Below are positions 11,718 through 36,089 of a DNA stretch of 64,000 nt, piece after piece (within the stretch, counting starts at the first letter, position 1; each line of letters begins with the position of its first letter). The position numbers were made by a program, and so were the translations under genes. The notes below the pieces were generated by a model that was not told where the DNA came from, ran no database searches, and saw nothing but the letters and a program-made list of their open reading frames with translations. The DNA is from Tetradesmus obliquus (Eukaryota > Chlorophyta > Chlorophyceae > Sphaeropleales > Scenedesmaceae): contig CP126205.1 of assembly GCA_030272155.1 (NCBI GenBank), positions 4,142,501 to 4,206,500 on the forward strand. Reading direction: 5' to 3'.

Positions 11718-12218
11718 CAAAGTCTTACGTGTGGAAGTCAGTGAAGGATTGGGCCGGCCCCTCCGGTCACCGGGTGGGACTACCGCCCAGTAATGCTGCG
11801 TTGGCTGCTGGGTTGGCGGCGAGCTAAGCACCAGCCCGGTTTGCAGCTGGGTTCGTGTCTTGCTGCATGAGGCAGTCACTGCGTGGCACTTTGACAGCCC
11901 CACTTGGAGTGCCAGGAGATTGGGGGGGGGGGTCTTCTGGCTCAGCATTGCTTGAAGGTGCGCAGCAGTGCATGACCAGCGTCCTTTGGGATCCTGGCTT
12001 TGTCTAGAATTTGTCATTTTTCTTTGACGCGCACCAGCTGCACCAGCTGCTTTGATTCGCACCACTGAGCTGCTGGTAACTGGCAGTTTGCAAGTATTCC
12101 CCGCTGCGGTAATTTTTGGGCACAATTGCTGGTCCTGGGGGGCCCCTTCTTGCTATGTGAGTTCGCATTATGTTGCATGAAATGATTAACCTGCAAGGAC
12201 TGACCTGCATGCACATAC
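11718..12218. other. intergenic, 3' flank of mTERF gene
   Basis: No exon was recognised. It holds the mTERF 3' UTR; no TGTAA signal was found close behind the stop. There is a run of ten G at about 11921. Confidence 0.4.
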
Positions 12219-12245
12219 ATTACATTACATTACATTACATTACAT
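12219..12245 (-). terminator. TGTAA array, likely poly(A) signal of minus-strand gene
   Basis: On the minus strand TGTAA is repeated five times end to end. TGTAA is the common green-algal polyadenylation signal, and the array lies 31 bases past the stop of the minus-strand reading frame at 12276. Confidence 0.55.
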
Positions 12246-12275
12246 GCTCCACTCAACGAGGAGTGGGAACCCCAG

Positions 12276-12925
12276 TCAGGAGCCAACGAGAGGCTCATAG
12301 GGGGAGGAAACATCGAAGAACAACTCATCATCGTCCAAACCGTCAGAAGAAATCGCAGAAAAGAACTCATCAGCATCATCAATAACTTGAGCAATAGCCT
12401 GACAGGACAGAAGGACCTCAGGATCAGTGTCCGGGTGACACCGCATCAGATAGCAGCAGTGCACAAAAGCAGCCACCAAAGCAGGTGCCTGCTTCATAAA
12501 CACACGTTATAACCCTTGAATATATTATGAAGTGACCTGGCTTTGTCTCACATAGTTGCGGTCGCCGGAAGTTCTCCTTGTAGCGCTTCAGTACTGCAAT
12601 GTGCGCAGGCAATTGCTTCTTGCAAGAAGCCTACATGCTCACAGCACAGTGTGCACGACAACAGATCTCTCGTACCGTTGCAAAGCACGCATCGACAACA
12701 AATGACCTTTTTAAAGATTACTATCGGAGCGAAAACAACGCGCAAGTCAAGACAAGCAAGTGACAACCTGGCATATCTCCGCAAGCACGCCAGGCTCCAC
12801 CCCTTTTTCATCTTCTTGGACCCAAGCCGTGGGGGCAAGTACAACACGCCACGTATTACAGTTGTGCCTGATTGTGCTGTAAATAGCCGCGCAATTGTTG
12901 ACGCAAATTGTCCGGGTCTGTTCAC
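12276..12925 (-). CDS. unidentified small gene, acidic C-terminus
   Basis: Exon structure is tentative. The last exon (about 12276-12493) reads APALVAAFVHCC and then the acidic tail DDADEFFSAISSDGLDDDE, ending 31 nt before the TGTAA array. A preceding exon near 12538-12620 reads LPAHIAVLKRYKENFRRPQL. Further upstream a Cys-rich frame (CCRCVLCNGTRDLLSC, then CTLCCEH) at about 12600-12720 resembles a zinc-binding element. No family was recognised; a transposase remnant is possible. Phases between the pieces were not resolved. Confidence 0.35.
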
Positions 12926-13125
12926 AGCACCGGCCGGCTCACACAGCGAGATTACCAGCTTTCACGGCTGCATCTGCTTGAACAAAGCATCCGCATGAGC
13001 CTTGTTCAATTCAGAAGGAGCGCAAGTTAGGGTATGTGTATGAGAGTGCAAAGTCAGCAGCAGCAGCAGTAGCAAAAGCAGCACTGCTGCTGTGACATTC
13101 AAGTAGTTGGCTGGGGCCAACTGCG

Positions 13126-26539
<13,414 letters not shown>

Positions 26540-27267
26540 GGTTGCCATCCACAGTGGTGCCAGGACCCACACTGTGGTGGAGGATTTGAAGTTTGACTTC
26601 CTTCAGAGGATCTGTCAAATCATCCCAATATCAACATTGGGCCAGGGGCTAGTCTCTGACGTAGACATGCTGCCAGTTTACAATACAATACCACGTACAG
26701 GTCTGAACCTGCCTCGGGCACTAGCCCAGCGAGCCAACACACCGCTCATGAGGATTTACAACAGCGATGATCTTCGGCCGTCATTGTGAAGCATCCAGCA
26801 CTGCACACTCGTCAACCTTTGCCCAAAACATGTGGCACGCACAGCAACCCACAGCTGGGCAGCAACAGCATAACTGCATGGTACCCTTGTACCCCATTCC
26901 CCTCTGCATATCTGTCCAACTGCGGTGGGCGACGGAAGCAGCCAAACAAAGCCAGCTGCACCATTGGGCTGTCTATTTGCGCACTCTGTAGCCCAGCGTT
27001 GTGTCCCACTGCAGTGACTTGTCATGCCGCGGCGGGGCCCAGCAAGAACCTGGCTGGAACGAACGAATGTGTCCATGATGACAGTGCACTACGCAGTACA
27101 GTGTCCTGTCATAGTTGGCAACTACTTGCGCACTCTGTAGCCCAGCTGTGTGTCCTACTGCAGCGGCTTGCCAAGGCATGCCGCAGCAGGGCCCAGCAAG
27201 AAGCGATCTGGAACGAATGAAAGTGCTCAGACCAACATTGCACTACGCAGTACAGTGTCCTATACAA
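26540..27267 (-). repeat. intergenic, with copies of the cyclase last exon
   Basis: Space between two convergent genes. Two ~147-bp tandem copies of the end of the cyclase last exon (frame GYRVR and flanks) lie at about 26975-27065 and 27125-27210, beyond the true stop at 27268. TGTAA on the minus strand near 26756 is a candidate poly(A) site for the cyclase gene. Confidence 0.65.
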
Positions 27268-30200
27268 CTACGCGCGCACTCTGTAGCCCAGCTTTGTGTC
27301 CCACTGCAGTGGCTTGTCGTGCTGCAGCAGGGCCCCCGCCGTGTCTGCCACTGTGACGCCATGATGCCAGTTAGGTGGGCAGATGGCCACGTACCTGCAG
27401 CCGCAGCAAGCACAAACGTGAAGTACAGCAGAGTCAGCTACATAAGCACACGCAACGTGCAATCTCTTTGTCAGGAACAAGCACACACGGCAAGCCCATC
27501 AGGCGCAGCTGCACAAGCACACGACAAACACATTTTGTGCAGCTGCACATGCCTTCTGCACCGTGGTGCAAACTCAGCCGCCGTCCGTCCATCATCAAGC
27601 AACTGCAGCTGGTTGCAGGAAAAAGGCCCACCTGGCTAGGCCGCCGGTGCCTCCCGCAAACCTTGGAAACCCAATGCTGATGAGGCAGCCGGTGGGCGGC
27701 AGCTGGTCAAGGTTTGCGACACCTTCCGCCTGCGCATAGCCGTTGTGCAGCAGCCAGGCTTCTCCCTCTAGGGTTGGCGTGCCATCTGTGTCTAGCGGCT
27801 CGTGACCTGACGCAGCAAGAGAAGCAGCAAGGTGCATGTTGTTGGTATGTAGCCATTGTGCAGCAGCCAGGACTCGCCTTCCAGGGTTGGCGTGCCATCT
27901 GTGTTCAGCAGTTTTGTGACCTGTTACAATCGAGCCGCAGCTGGTTGCTTTTTTGTTCCAGAAAGGCGGTTTAGTGCAGCAGCCAAGCCTCCGCATCCAG
28001 AGTTGAGGTGCCGTCAGTGTCCAGCGGTTCGTGACCTGACGCAACAAGAAAAGCAGCAAGGTGCGCGTTGATAGTATGTAGCCGTTGTGCAGCAGCCAGG
28101 CTTCCCCCTCTAGGGTTGGCGTGCCATCTGTATCGAGCGGCTCGTGACCTGTTGCTGATGTACAGCAGCAACTGCCTCAGCATCACATTGCCTTGAGGTT
28201 CAAGCACTGGCAGTGGCTGTACATCCATTTGTACCAAAGGAACCAGGGTGTGGATTGCGTTGTGGATTATGGGCAGCACGTAGCAGACTCTATGTGATGG
28301 ATCGCACAGGCCACTAGGCGGTTGCGTGTTGCTGGGTAGCCCAACGAGCTTGACCCCACCATGCAAGAGGATGCCCCGCTGCAGGTTGGCGGCTGAACCA
28401 CGGTTCAAAGATGGGTCTCCTGCATACGCTGCAGGTGCTCTACTACTATACCACCTAACACATACGCTATCTAGGCTCCCACCTTGAAACAGGATGCCCC
28501 GCTGCAGGTGCACGCGGTTTGCTGTGCAGCCGATTGGTAAAATGAAGCAGTTGCATGCGGTGTCGAGCACACCCAACTCAGTAATTGCAGTGAGTTCATC
28601 CGGATGAAGGTGGATCCATCGGCTGATTCACAGGGCTGGCCCTCACCATGGAACAGGATGCCTCGCTGCAGGTGCAGCAGCTGCAGCGCCTTGAGGCCCA
28701 CCCCAGGGAAGGGCGCTAATGAGGCAAAGTTAGGGTCATCCCACTTCTTGTGCCAATCAGAGCGCACCTGCAAGGCAACGCCAATTGTGCACATGTTCGG
28801 CAAACAACTGTCGTCAGCGCCTCCAGTCGTACCCCAGAGAAGGACGCTAACGAGGCAAAATCCGGCTGCTGCCATTTCTTGTGTCAGTCGCTGCGCACCT
28901 GCACGGCAATGCCATGCATGCGCAGGGGCGGCAGGCACATAGGGAACTTGTGCCAGCGCCTTCGGGCCCACTCCTTTGAAAAGCGCCAGCGGAGGGACTG
29001 GCTGCACAACACATAGCACTCGCTGGCTGTGGTGGCGGCAGCAGCAAACTCACTAACTCCATCAACAGCAGCACTTGCAGGAAGCTGTCATCCTCACCAT
29101 AACCACAGACCCTTCAGGCACCCTGCGGTGCTGCCGTTTCCCGGGGTTTAGTGCCCTCAGCCCCAACATAGAACCTAAACCTAAACCCTCAACCTAAGCC
29201 TCACCATGACCACAGACCCTGCAGGCAACCTGCCGTGCTGCCGCTCTCAATCCAGCACGTAGGCTGTAGTGGCAGCAGCAACACATTCATTGACATCACC
29301 AGCAACACTTGCAGGAAGCCGTCATCTTCACCATGACAACATGAGTCTGTACAGACTCCGCAGGGATCCTTCCATGCTGCTGATCCCCGGCGTTCAATGC
29401 CCTAAACCCCAACATCAACCCTAAACCTAAGCCTCACCATAACCACAGATCCTGTGGGCACCCTGCCGTGCTGCCGCTCCCAATCCAGCACATCTTGCGC
29501 TTGCAGGTGGTAGCCCGCATTGGCTGCCACCTTGTCTGCGCCGCACATGATGCAGGACAGCACAAAACAAAAAACAATTTTGATTCAGTGTGTGTACCAC
29601 ACCTAGCTTGCAGGTGGTAGCCGACATTGGCAGCCGCATGACGCAGAACAGCACATCCAACATTGACTGCAGTGATATATACGTAGTGCAGGAAAATACA
29701 TGTGGCTTACACAAGCAGGTCTACTTGGTTGCTGCTGTTTGTTGCATGTCACTGACTGCTACTGTGACGCAGGCAGTTGAGGGTTACTGGGGCTCACTTG
29801 AGGGTCACTGGGGCTGCTCCATGGCGGCCAGGTATGCCGCTGTTAATGTGCTGTGCTGCCGCTGCCGCCTTTCTATGGTTCTACGCCAGCACTGCTGCCA
29901 AGCAACACCACCAGTTCCCCTGCTATTGGTGATACGCTTTGTTGGAACGCCGCACTGCTGGTTGTGAGCCTACCTGCAATGCTGATCACCACCAGTAGCC
30001 GCACAGCATATGTGGGAGGGATCTCATATGTCACTAACGCTTCTGCAGACACCTCAGCTGCCACTGCTTCTGTTGCTGACAATTTTTTCAACCCCCTGCG
30101 GTGCATTTGCCGCGCTGCATACCTGCAACGTTGATCACCATCAATGGCCGCACAGCGTACGTGGGAGGGATCTGATCAATGGCCCAGTGCGCATGCGGGT

Positions 30201-31810
30201 CCAGCTGCGTGCCAAACTGGTCTGACTGCACAGCTGACAAAGCGCTGTGCTGCTTCGCCGGCCCATCCATGCCTCTACTGCCACTGCTGTCGTCATTGGC
30301 AAGGTACCCGCTGACAACTGTACTGTCACTACTGCTGTTGAAACCTTTACCACCTTGTTGTTAGCCTACCTGCGACGTTGATCACCACCAGAGGCCGCAC
30401 AGCATACGTGGGAGGGATCTCATCAATGGCTGGGTAGTGCGGGGCCCAGTGCGCAGGCGGGTCAAGCTGCGTGCCAAACTGGTCTGACTGCAGCAGGTAG
30501 CTGGTGGCCTCAAAACCGCTGCTGCTGTAGCTGCAGCAAGTACAAGCAGCCAGCCAGGCAGGCAGGCAGGCAGGCAGGCAGGTAGTCATGCTGCTGTTGC
30601 TGGTTAGATTGCTGGTGCAGTAGGGGGCAACCTGCTGTCCGAGCTGCAGCTGCACATGAAATATTTGTAGTCATGGAGTGAGGTTACTGTTACATGTGCA
30701 AGTCCAGCTGCGTTCCAAACTGGTCTGACTGCAGCAGGTAGCTGGTGGCCTCAAAGCCGTTGCTGCTGTAGCTGCAATACAAAAGGCGAGCATGCAGACA
30801 TTCAGGCAGGCAGGCAGGTAGGCAGGCAGGCAAGGTTGAGCTGCTGTTGCAAGACAGACGTGTTGAGGTAGCTGGCGGCCTCAAAGCCGCTGCTGCTGTA
30901 GCTGCAGCAAGTACAAGCAGGCAGGCAGGCAGGCGGGCGGGATGGGTAGTCGTGTGCTCAGCCTTATCAGCATGGACCAGGTTACTGTTGAGTCTGCTGC
31001 ACAGTGCTGTGGGTGCAGCAGACAGGCATGCAGGCAAGCAGGAGCGCTGAAACCTGTAATTGACAGTGAACACGTGTCTACGATTTCTTTTCAGAGAGCT
31101 GAAGTGAAGACTAACACAATCCAGGGCAGCAACACTGTCACACAGTGTTGCAGGACTCCCGCCCTGCCCTTGCGGCCCTCACACCTGTACATCTCTCCAG
31201 TGGCAGGTGACGCAGCACGCCTGCCCTGACAAGCATTTAGTATAGGTCAATTTCAAGATACAATGTGGTTACCCAACAACAAAGGAACAGCTCAACGGCC
31301 CTATTACTGCTGTGCACGGGGCGCACATACCTGTACACTTCACCAGTGGCAGGGTGTTTAGCAGGCTGACAAACTTTCAGTACCAGCCCATTCAATGTTC
31401 CATTGTGTAAGTAGACCACAAAAGGGACAGCTCAACAGCCCCCTTACTGCTGCCCACGGGGCTTACATACAGGTCCTGTACCTATACACTTGTCCAGTGG
31501 CTGGGTCCTTGGCTGGCTGGAACTGCTGCGGGTGCCCAAAGCCCTTCCAGATGGGCGCCGCTGGCTTCAGAACGTGACTCAGATCGATGTAATTTGCGTG
31601 CTGCAGGCCTTCGTAGTACAGGCTCCATAACGAAGCACGAGAGCGTCCTGTGCTTGCGTCTGCTGCTGCTTCTTCTTCTGCTGCTTCTGCTGCCGCGTGA
31701 TATTCCTCCAACGGTTGCTTGCAGGACTCAGAGCAGAAGATTAGAGCTAGGCCTGTGAAAAATATGCTGAAAGCCAGAGTCCTGGCGTGAGGCATCGCCC
31801 GCACCGACAT
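27268..31810 (-). CDS. cyclase-family (kynurenine-formamidase-like) protein
   Basis: Six exons join in phase to 336 aa: 31482-31810, 30370-30530, 29438-29535, 28647-28767, 27632-27806, 27268-27394. A hydrophobic N-terminus (LAFSIFFTGLALIF) suggests a signal peptide or anchor; MPHAR at 31795 is an alternative start. Family blocks in order: YIDLSHVLKPAAPIWKG, DQFGTQLDPPAHW, PAIDEIPPTYAVRPLVVI, VRSDWHKKW, GHEPLDTDGTPTLEGEAWLL, PPTGCLISIGFPRFAGGTGG, YVAICPPNW. Classical members bind metal through HxGTHxDxPxH; here both leading His are Gln (QFGTQLDPPAH), so metal binding may differ. This could be a subgroup trait rather than decay. The substrate is unknown. Every intron carries partial copies of neighbouring exon edges. 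Confidence 0.85.
27870..28155 (-). repeat. three shadow copies of cyclase exon 5 start
   Basis: The acceptor-side segment of exon 5 (GTCACGAGCCG.. encoding GHEPLDTDG..) recurs at about 27885-27925, 28000-28045 and 28095-28150 in other frames. Unit length is about 115-120 bp. Confidence 0.8.
28370..28920 (-). repeat. shadow copies of cyclase exon 4
   Basis: The exon-4 end (LQRGILFHG and donor) recurs at about 28365-28395 and 28485-28515. The exon-4 start (VRSDWH.. region) recurs at about 28840-28910. The intact exon is 28647-28767. Confidence 0.7.
29080..29660 (-). repeat. shadow copies of cyclase exon 3, with telomere-like bits
   Basis: Copies of the exon-3 end plus donor at about 29090-29135, 29205-29265 and 29330-29390, and of the exon start at about 29600-29650, surround the intact exon 29438-29535. 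Between them lie CCTAAACCTAAACCC-like stretches (29165-29200, 29400-29432). Confidence 0.75.
29960..30240 (-). repeat. two shadow copies of cyclase exon 2 end
   Basis: Frames reading EIPPTYAVRLLVVIS and QIPPTYAVRPLMVIN repeat the exon-2 end and its GTAGG-type donor. The first part of the exon is lost or shortened. Confidence 0.8.
30553..30945 (-). repeat. shadow copies of cyclase exon 2 start with CAGG tracts
   Basis: Copies of the exon-2 acceptor and first codons (FEATSYLLQSDQFGTQLD) at about 30700-30777 and 30865-30905. GGCA/CAGG runs at 30555-30582, 30803-30833 and 30917-30940 read as CCTG tracts on the coding strand, upstream of each 3' splice site. Confidence 0.85.
31180..31390 (-). repeat. 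shadow copies of cyclase exon 1 end
   Basis: The exon-1 end (DPATGQVYR) and its GTACAG donor are copied at about 31320-31375 (PATGEVYRY) and in traces at 31180-31215. Confidence 0.75.
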
Positions 31811-34640
31811 GTGTGCAAATCACCGAGACCGTGACGCGGACGTATCGGTGCATCTGAATCAAGGCGGCCCCTTCGTGGGCAGTTGTGGAAGTCTTAAAAG
31901 TTTTCATACCGAACTCGTGCATGATGGATGCTAACGGACGGTTGTAACCCTGCAGTAGGGTTTCACCTTTGCTGCAGCACTGGTGATCTCAACCGGCTGC
32001 AGGTCACCCAACTACTGGCAGTCCTGACTGCATGCGGAGAGTTGGACGTGTTTTGTGGTGGAGATTGAGCCGCACAGCTGGTCAGGGTTTCACAGCGCAA
32101 GGCTGCCAGTCACTGCCAGTGAGAGTCGGAGTGTCACTGCATATGATTTACTGTACTTTTCGCTATTTTTGCGCACACATCATGTCAGAAGTTTGATAGA
32201 GTCACACGCGGGCCAATCGTGGCTTAAACCGCATGCAACGCCGCCAGTGATGCACCCAGCGCAACCCCAGCTCTCCAAAAACTTCCCCACAGCCAGGTGT
32301 GCGCTGCGGCACCGCACACATCCCTCCCTTCACCACAAACAGAGGAAACGGATTGAAAACACCACAGCCAAATGACTGAATCTGGCTGGCAGGCCTAGAA
32401 GCACAACGTGCTGTCAGCTGAGTAGCAGAGCCAGCATGCATGCATTTGTACAAGAACGAAACTTGGACACCCACTGAGGCCCGAGGACAAAGGTGCATGC
32501 ATCACTGTAAATATGGACAGTCTAACATGAAACAGCAAATATGCGCACCTTCAAGCATTGCTTGTCCAGGCATGCATTTGTGCCGGCCCCAGCAAGCCCA
32601 AAAGAACCTCCCCTGTACGCCATGCAGATTGGTGCATGACATGCAGAGGTGGGCGAAGGTGATGTGTTTTGTATTCAACCGCAAGGTGATGATACCAATA
32701 CCGAAGCTGCCTGCAGACCTGTGCATGACAAACAGTAAGGCATACTCGCCATGTTGGATTAGCCCTCACTGCAAGCACAGCAGCCAACAGCAGCAGGCTG
32801 TGTGAACCATCTGAAACACAACCGCCACTTCAGATGTTGCTTTTCAAGCCATCAAAAACCACTGCTACAAGTCTTGCAGGGCCATTGCACAACAGGCATC
32901 CAAGGGCAAAAGCACAAGCAAATCAGACTCACTGCCAGCAGCAGCGATGCGCACAACCAGGACGGTCTATTAGGCACCCTTTTTGGGGCACTGCAGGCAC
33001 GGCAAATGCAATCTACTGTCAATAGCACGGAATGCACAGCACTGCAGGCACATCACTGATGGCATTGCCTGGCTTTACTGCACAGCAAACCAATGTGGTA
33101 CAGACCTGAACCTTTCACAACAAGCTTTAGCAGGCACAATTGCAGAACACGACCCGCATACGGCAACCAAGGCTGTGTTGAGAAGCCATGCTCGCTGGCT
33201 CCTACAGGGATGCGCTAGCAAAAACCTGCACTGAAACAACAAATGCATAACCTTGAACACAAAATCAAATCCAGAAAAGCAATGTGGCGGACACAATGCA
33301 CAGAAGCTGCAGCATGCACAAGCATCAGGTCCATGCATCAGACAGCTCGTGCCTTGCAGTTACTGACAGCACCAAACTAGCATGTATGCACAACAACATA
33401 TCGCCACCCAAAAATAATCTGCCAAGCGCTGATGCACAGTCGTCAGCACAAGCCATCAGTGCAAGCAGAGCTGTGCATTCATCATCAGCAGCACAAGCTT
33501 GCATCAGCACACATCAGCACAAGCTTGCACAGCACAAGCTTGCCGCTCAGGCTTGGCTGATCTGCCGCTCAGGCCTTTGTAAAGTTGATCTGCTCACATA
33601 TTGACGAACCAATGCACATCCTCATTTCTTTGTCCGTACATGCATTGACAAGGCGTGTCCCACATGGGCCATGGCGGCAGCCTGAAACAGAATGTGCAGA
33701 GCCTTAGGACGCCGTCGCAAGCAATGCAACGCCCCTCAACCGCTCTGTTTCGCATGCGGCATGCAGCGCAGGCAGTCATCACGCCTGGGCGGTTTGCACA
33801 GTATCCAGCCTTCACACTCAACCTCCGATCCCCCTAATCCAACTGTCGAGCAGCAGCAGCAGCGGCAGCAGCAGCCAGCATGCGAATACTGGCAATTGCC
33901 GGCAGCTACGACAGCCAGCAATGCGTTGACATGCTGCGGCGGGTGTTGTGGCAGCAACAGAGCGCCAATTCTTTACGCATCCTCCATGTGTCACATGTCA
34001 TGCACAGACCACGCGTATCGCAAAGCATGCACCCGAAGCAGTCATAATCTGTTCAACAGAAGGCATAGTTTGAAGGAATACCAACCACATGCGGTGGCCC
34101 CCACCGATACTGATCAAAGCCGGCAGGTACTGCAGCCAGCATTGCTTTCACATGCTGCGCTGCATGCCGTCGCAGCAACAGAGCGCCGACCCCTCCATGT
34201 GTGGTGTGCGCAGAACACGCGTGTCTCAATGCATGCACCCAAAGCAGTCCTAATGTGTTCAACGGAATGCATACCCAAAAACATGCGGTGGGGCCCACTC
34301 GGTATGTCATACGTTGTGGGGTGCTCTGAAACAACGTCAATGCACCGCCCGTACCACACAGGCACATTCGAATGCTAGGTACTGTACAGCATGTGCCTCA
34401 AAGCAGCTGCTGGACCGCCAACATCATCATCCTCTCTAGTAACGCCGTAACGCCACAGTCGCCCACCACAGCAACGTTTTGAGCTGGCCTATCAAGCAGG
34501 TACAGATCATCGCAGACAGCCACAGCCATACACATGCAGGGTTCAAAACACTGCTGCTTCTGGGCACAGTGCGGGTTTTCACATGCTGTGCACAGGATGC
34601 GCAAGCACACACAGCCTAGGGTCCATGCGTGATGTGGGCT
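31811..34640 (-). other. no identified gene; Cys-rich minus-strand frames
   Basis: No family was recognised. Several minus-strand open stretches are rich in Cys pairs: about 33640-33770 (CAACRMRNRAVEGRCIACDG), about 33970-34040 (CMLCDTRGLCMTCDTWR), 32500-32720 and 34500-34600. They could be exons of a zinc-binding protein or of a mobile element. 33880-34060 and 34110-34280 are diverged copies of each other. Splice junctions could not be connected. Confidence 0.3.
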
Positions 34641-36080
34641 GTGTGCTGCAGCAGCCAAAGCACCCGGCAGAGCATCAACGTTAAAGCAGATTCACAGACA
34701 CACACAGCCTACACAGTCTCATGCGTGAGGATGAGCTGTGTGCTGCAGCAGCCAAAGGATGTGACCTGCTGCTTGGCACCGCTTGCCCCTCAACTACACA
34801 TGTAGGGTTTAAACCACTGCTGCTTCTAGCATACACAGCCCAGGGCCCATGCCAGAAGACCCGCTGTGTGCTGCAGCAGCCAAAGCGCCCAGCAGAGTGT
34901 TGATGTGTTGAAGCAGTTCCACATAAACACACAGCCTAGGGCCCATGCGTGAGGATGGGCTGTGTGCTGCAGCAGCCAAAGCGCCCAGCAGAGCGTCGAT
35001 GTGTTGAAGCAGGTTCACAGACACACACAGCCTACACAGTTTCATGCGTGAGGATGGGCTGTGTGCTGCAGCAGCCAAAGGATGTGACCTGCTGCTTGGC
35101 ACCGCTTGCCCCTCAACTACACATGTAGGGTTTGAACCACTGCTGCTTCTAGCATACACAGCCCAGGGCCCGTGCCAGAAGACCCGCTGTGTGCTGCAGC
35201 AGCCAAAGCGCCCAGCAGAGTGTTGATGTGTTGAAGCAGTTCCACATAAACACACAGCCTAGGGCCCATGCGTGAGGATGGGCTGTGTGCTGCAGCAGCC
35301 AAAGCGCCCAGCAGAGCGTCGATGTGTTGAAGCAGGTTCACAGACACACACAGCCTACACAGTTTCATGCGTGAGGATGGGCTGTGTGCTGCAGCAGCCA
35401 AAGGATGTGACCTGCTGCTTGGCACCGCTTGCCCCTCAACTACACATGTAGGGTTTGAACCACTGCTGCTTCTAGCATACACAGCCCAGGGCCCGTGCCA
35501 GAAGACCCGCTGTGTGCTGCAGCAGCCAAAACGCCCAGCAGAGTGTTGATGTGTTGAAGCAGTTCCACATAAACACACAGTCTAGGGCCCATGCGTAAGG
35601 TTGGCCTGTGTGCTGCAGCAGCCAAAGGAAGTGACCTGCTGCTTGGCACCGCTTGCCCCTCAACTACAAATGTAGGGTTTGAACCACTGCTGCTTCTAGC
35701 ATACACAGCCCAGGGCCCATGCCAGAAGACCCGCTGTGTGCTGCAGCAGCCAAAACGCCCAGCAGAGCGTTGATGTGTTGAAGCAGATTCACATAAACAC
35801 ACAGCCTACACAGCCTCATGCGTAAGGTTGAGCTGTGCGTGGCAGCAGCCAAAGGAAGTGACCTGCTGCTTGGCACCGCTTGCCCCTCAACTACACATGT
35901 AGGGTTTAAAACACTGCTGCTTCTAGCATACACAGCCCAGGGCCCATGCCAGAAGACCCGCTGTGTGCTGCAGCAGCCAAAACGCCCAGCAGAGCGTCGA
36001 TGTGTTGAAGCAGATTCACATAAACACACAGCCAACACAGCGTCACGCGTAAGGTTGGGCTGTGTGCTGCACCAGCCAAA
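34640..36080 (-). repeat. tandem array of an exon end + donor + intron
   Basis: Units of about 227 bp, three of them with an extra 96-bp segment (323-bp period between 34721, 35044 and 35367; then 224 and 227 bp). Each contains GCCAAGCAGCAG followed by GTCAC on the minus strand, matching the end of the exon at 36096 and its 5' splice site. The array is therefore that exon end plus intron, amplified about five times. Confidence 0.85.
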
Positions 36081-36089
36081 GGAGTGACC

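Noticed and set aside
34640..36080. Regular repeats that could suggest a CRISPR array
   Set aside because: Units are 224-323 bp with similar 'spacers' and derive from an exon edge; the genome is eukaryotic.
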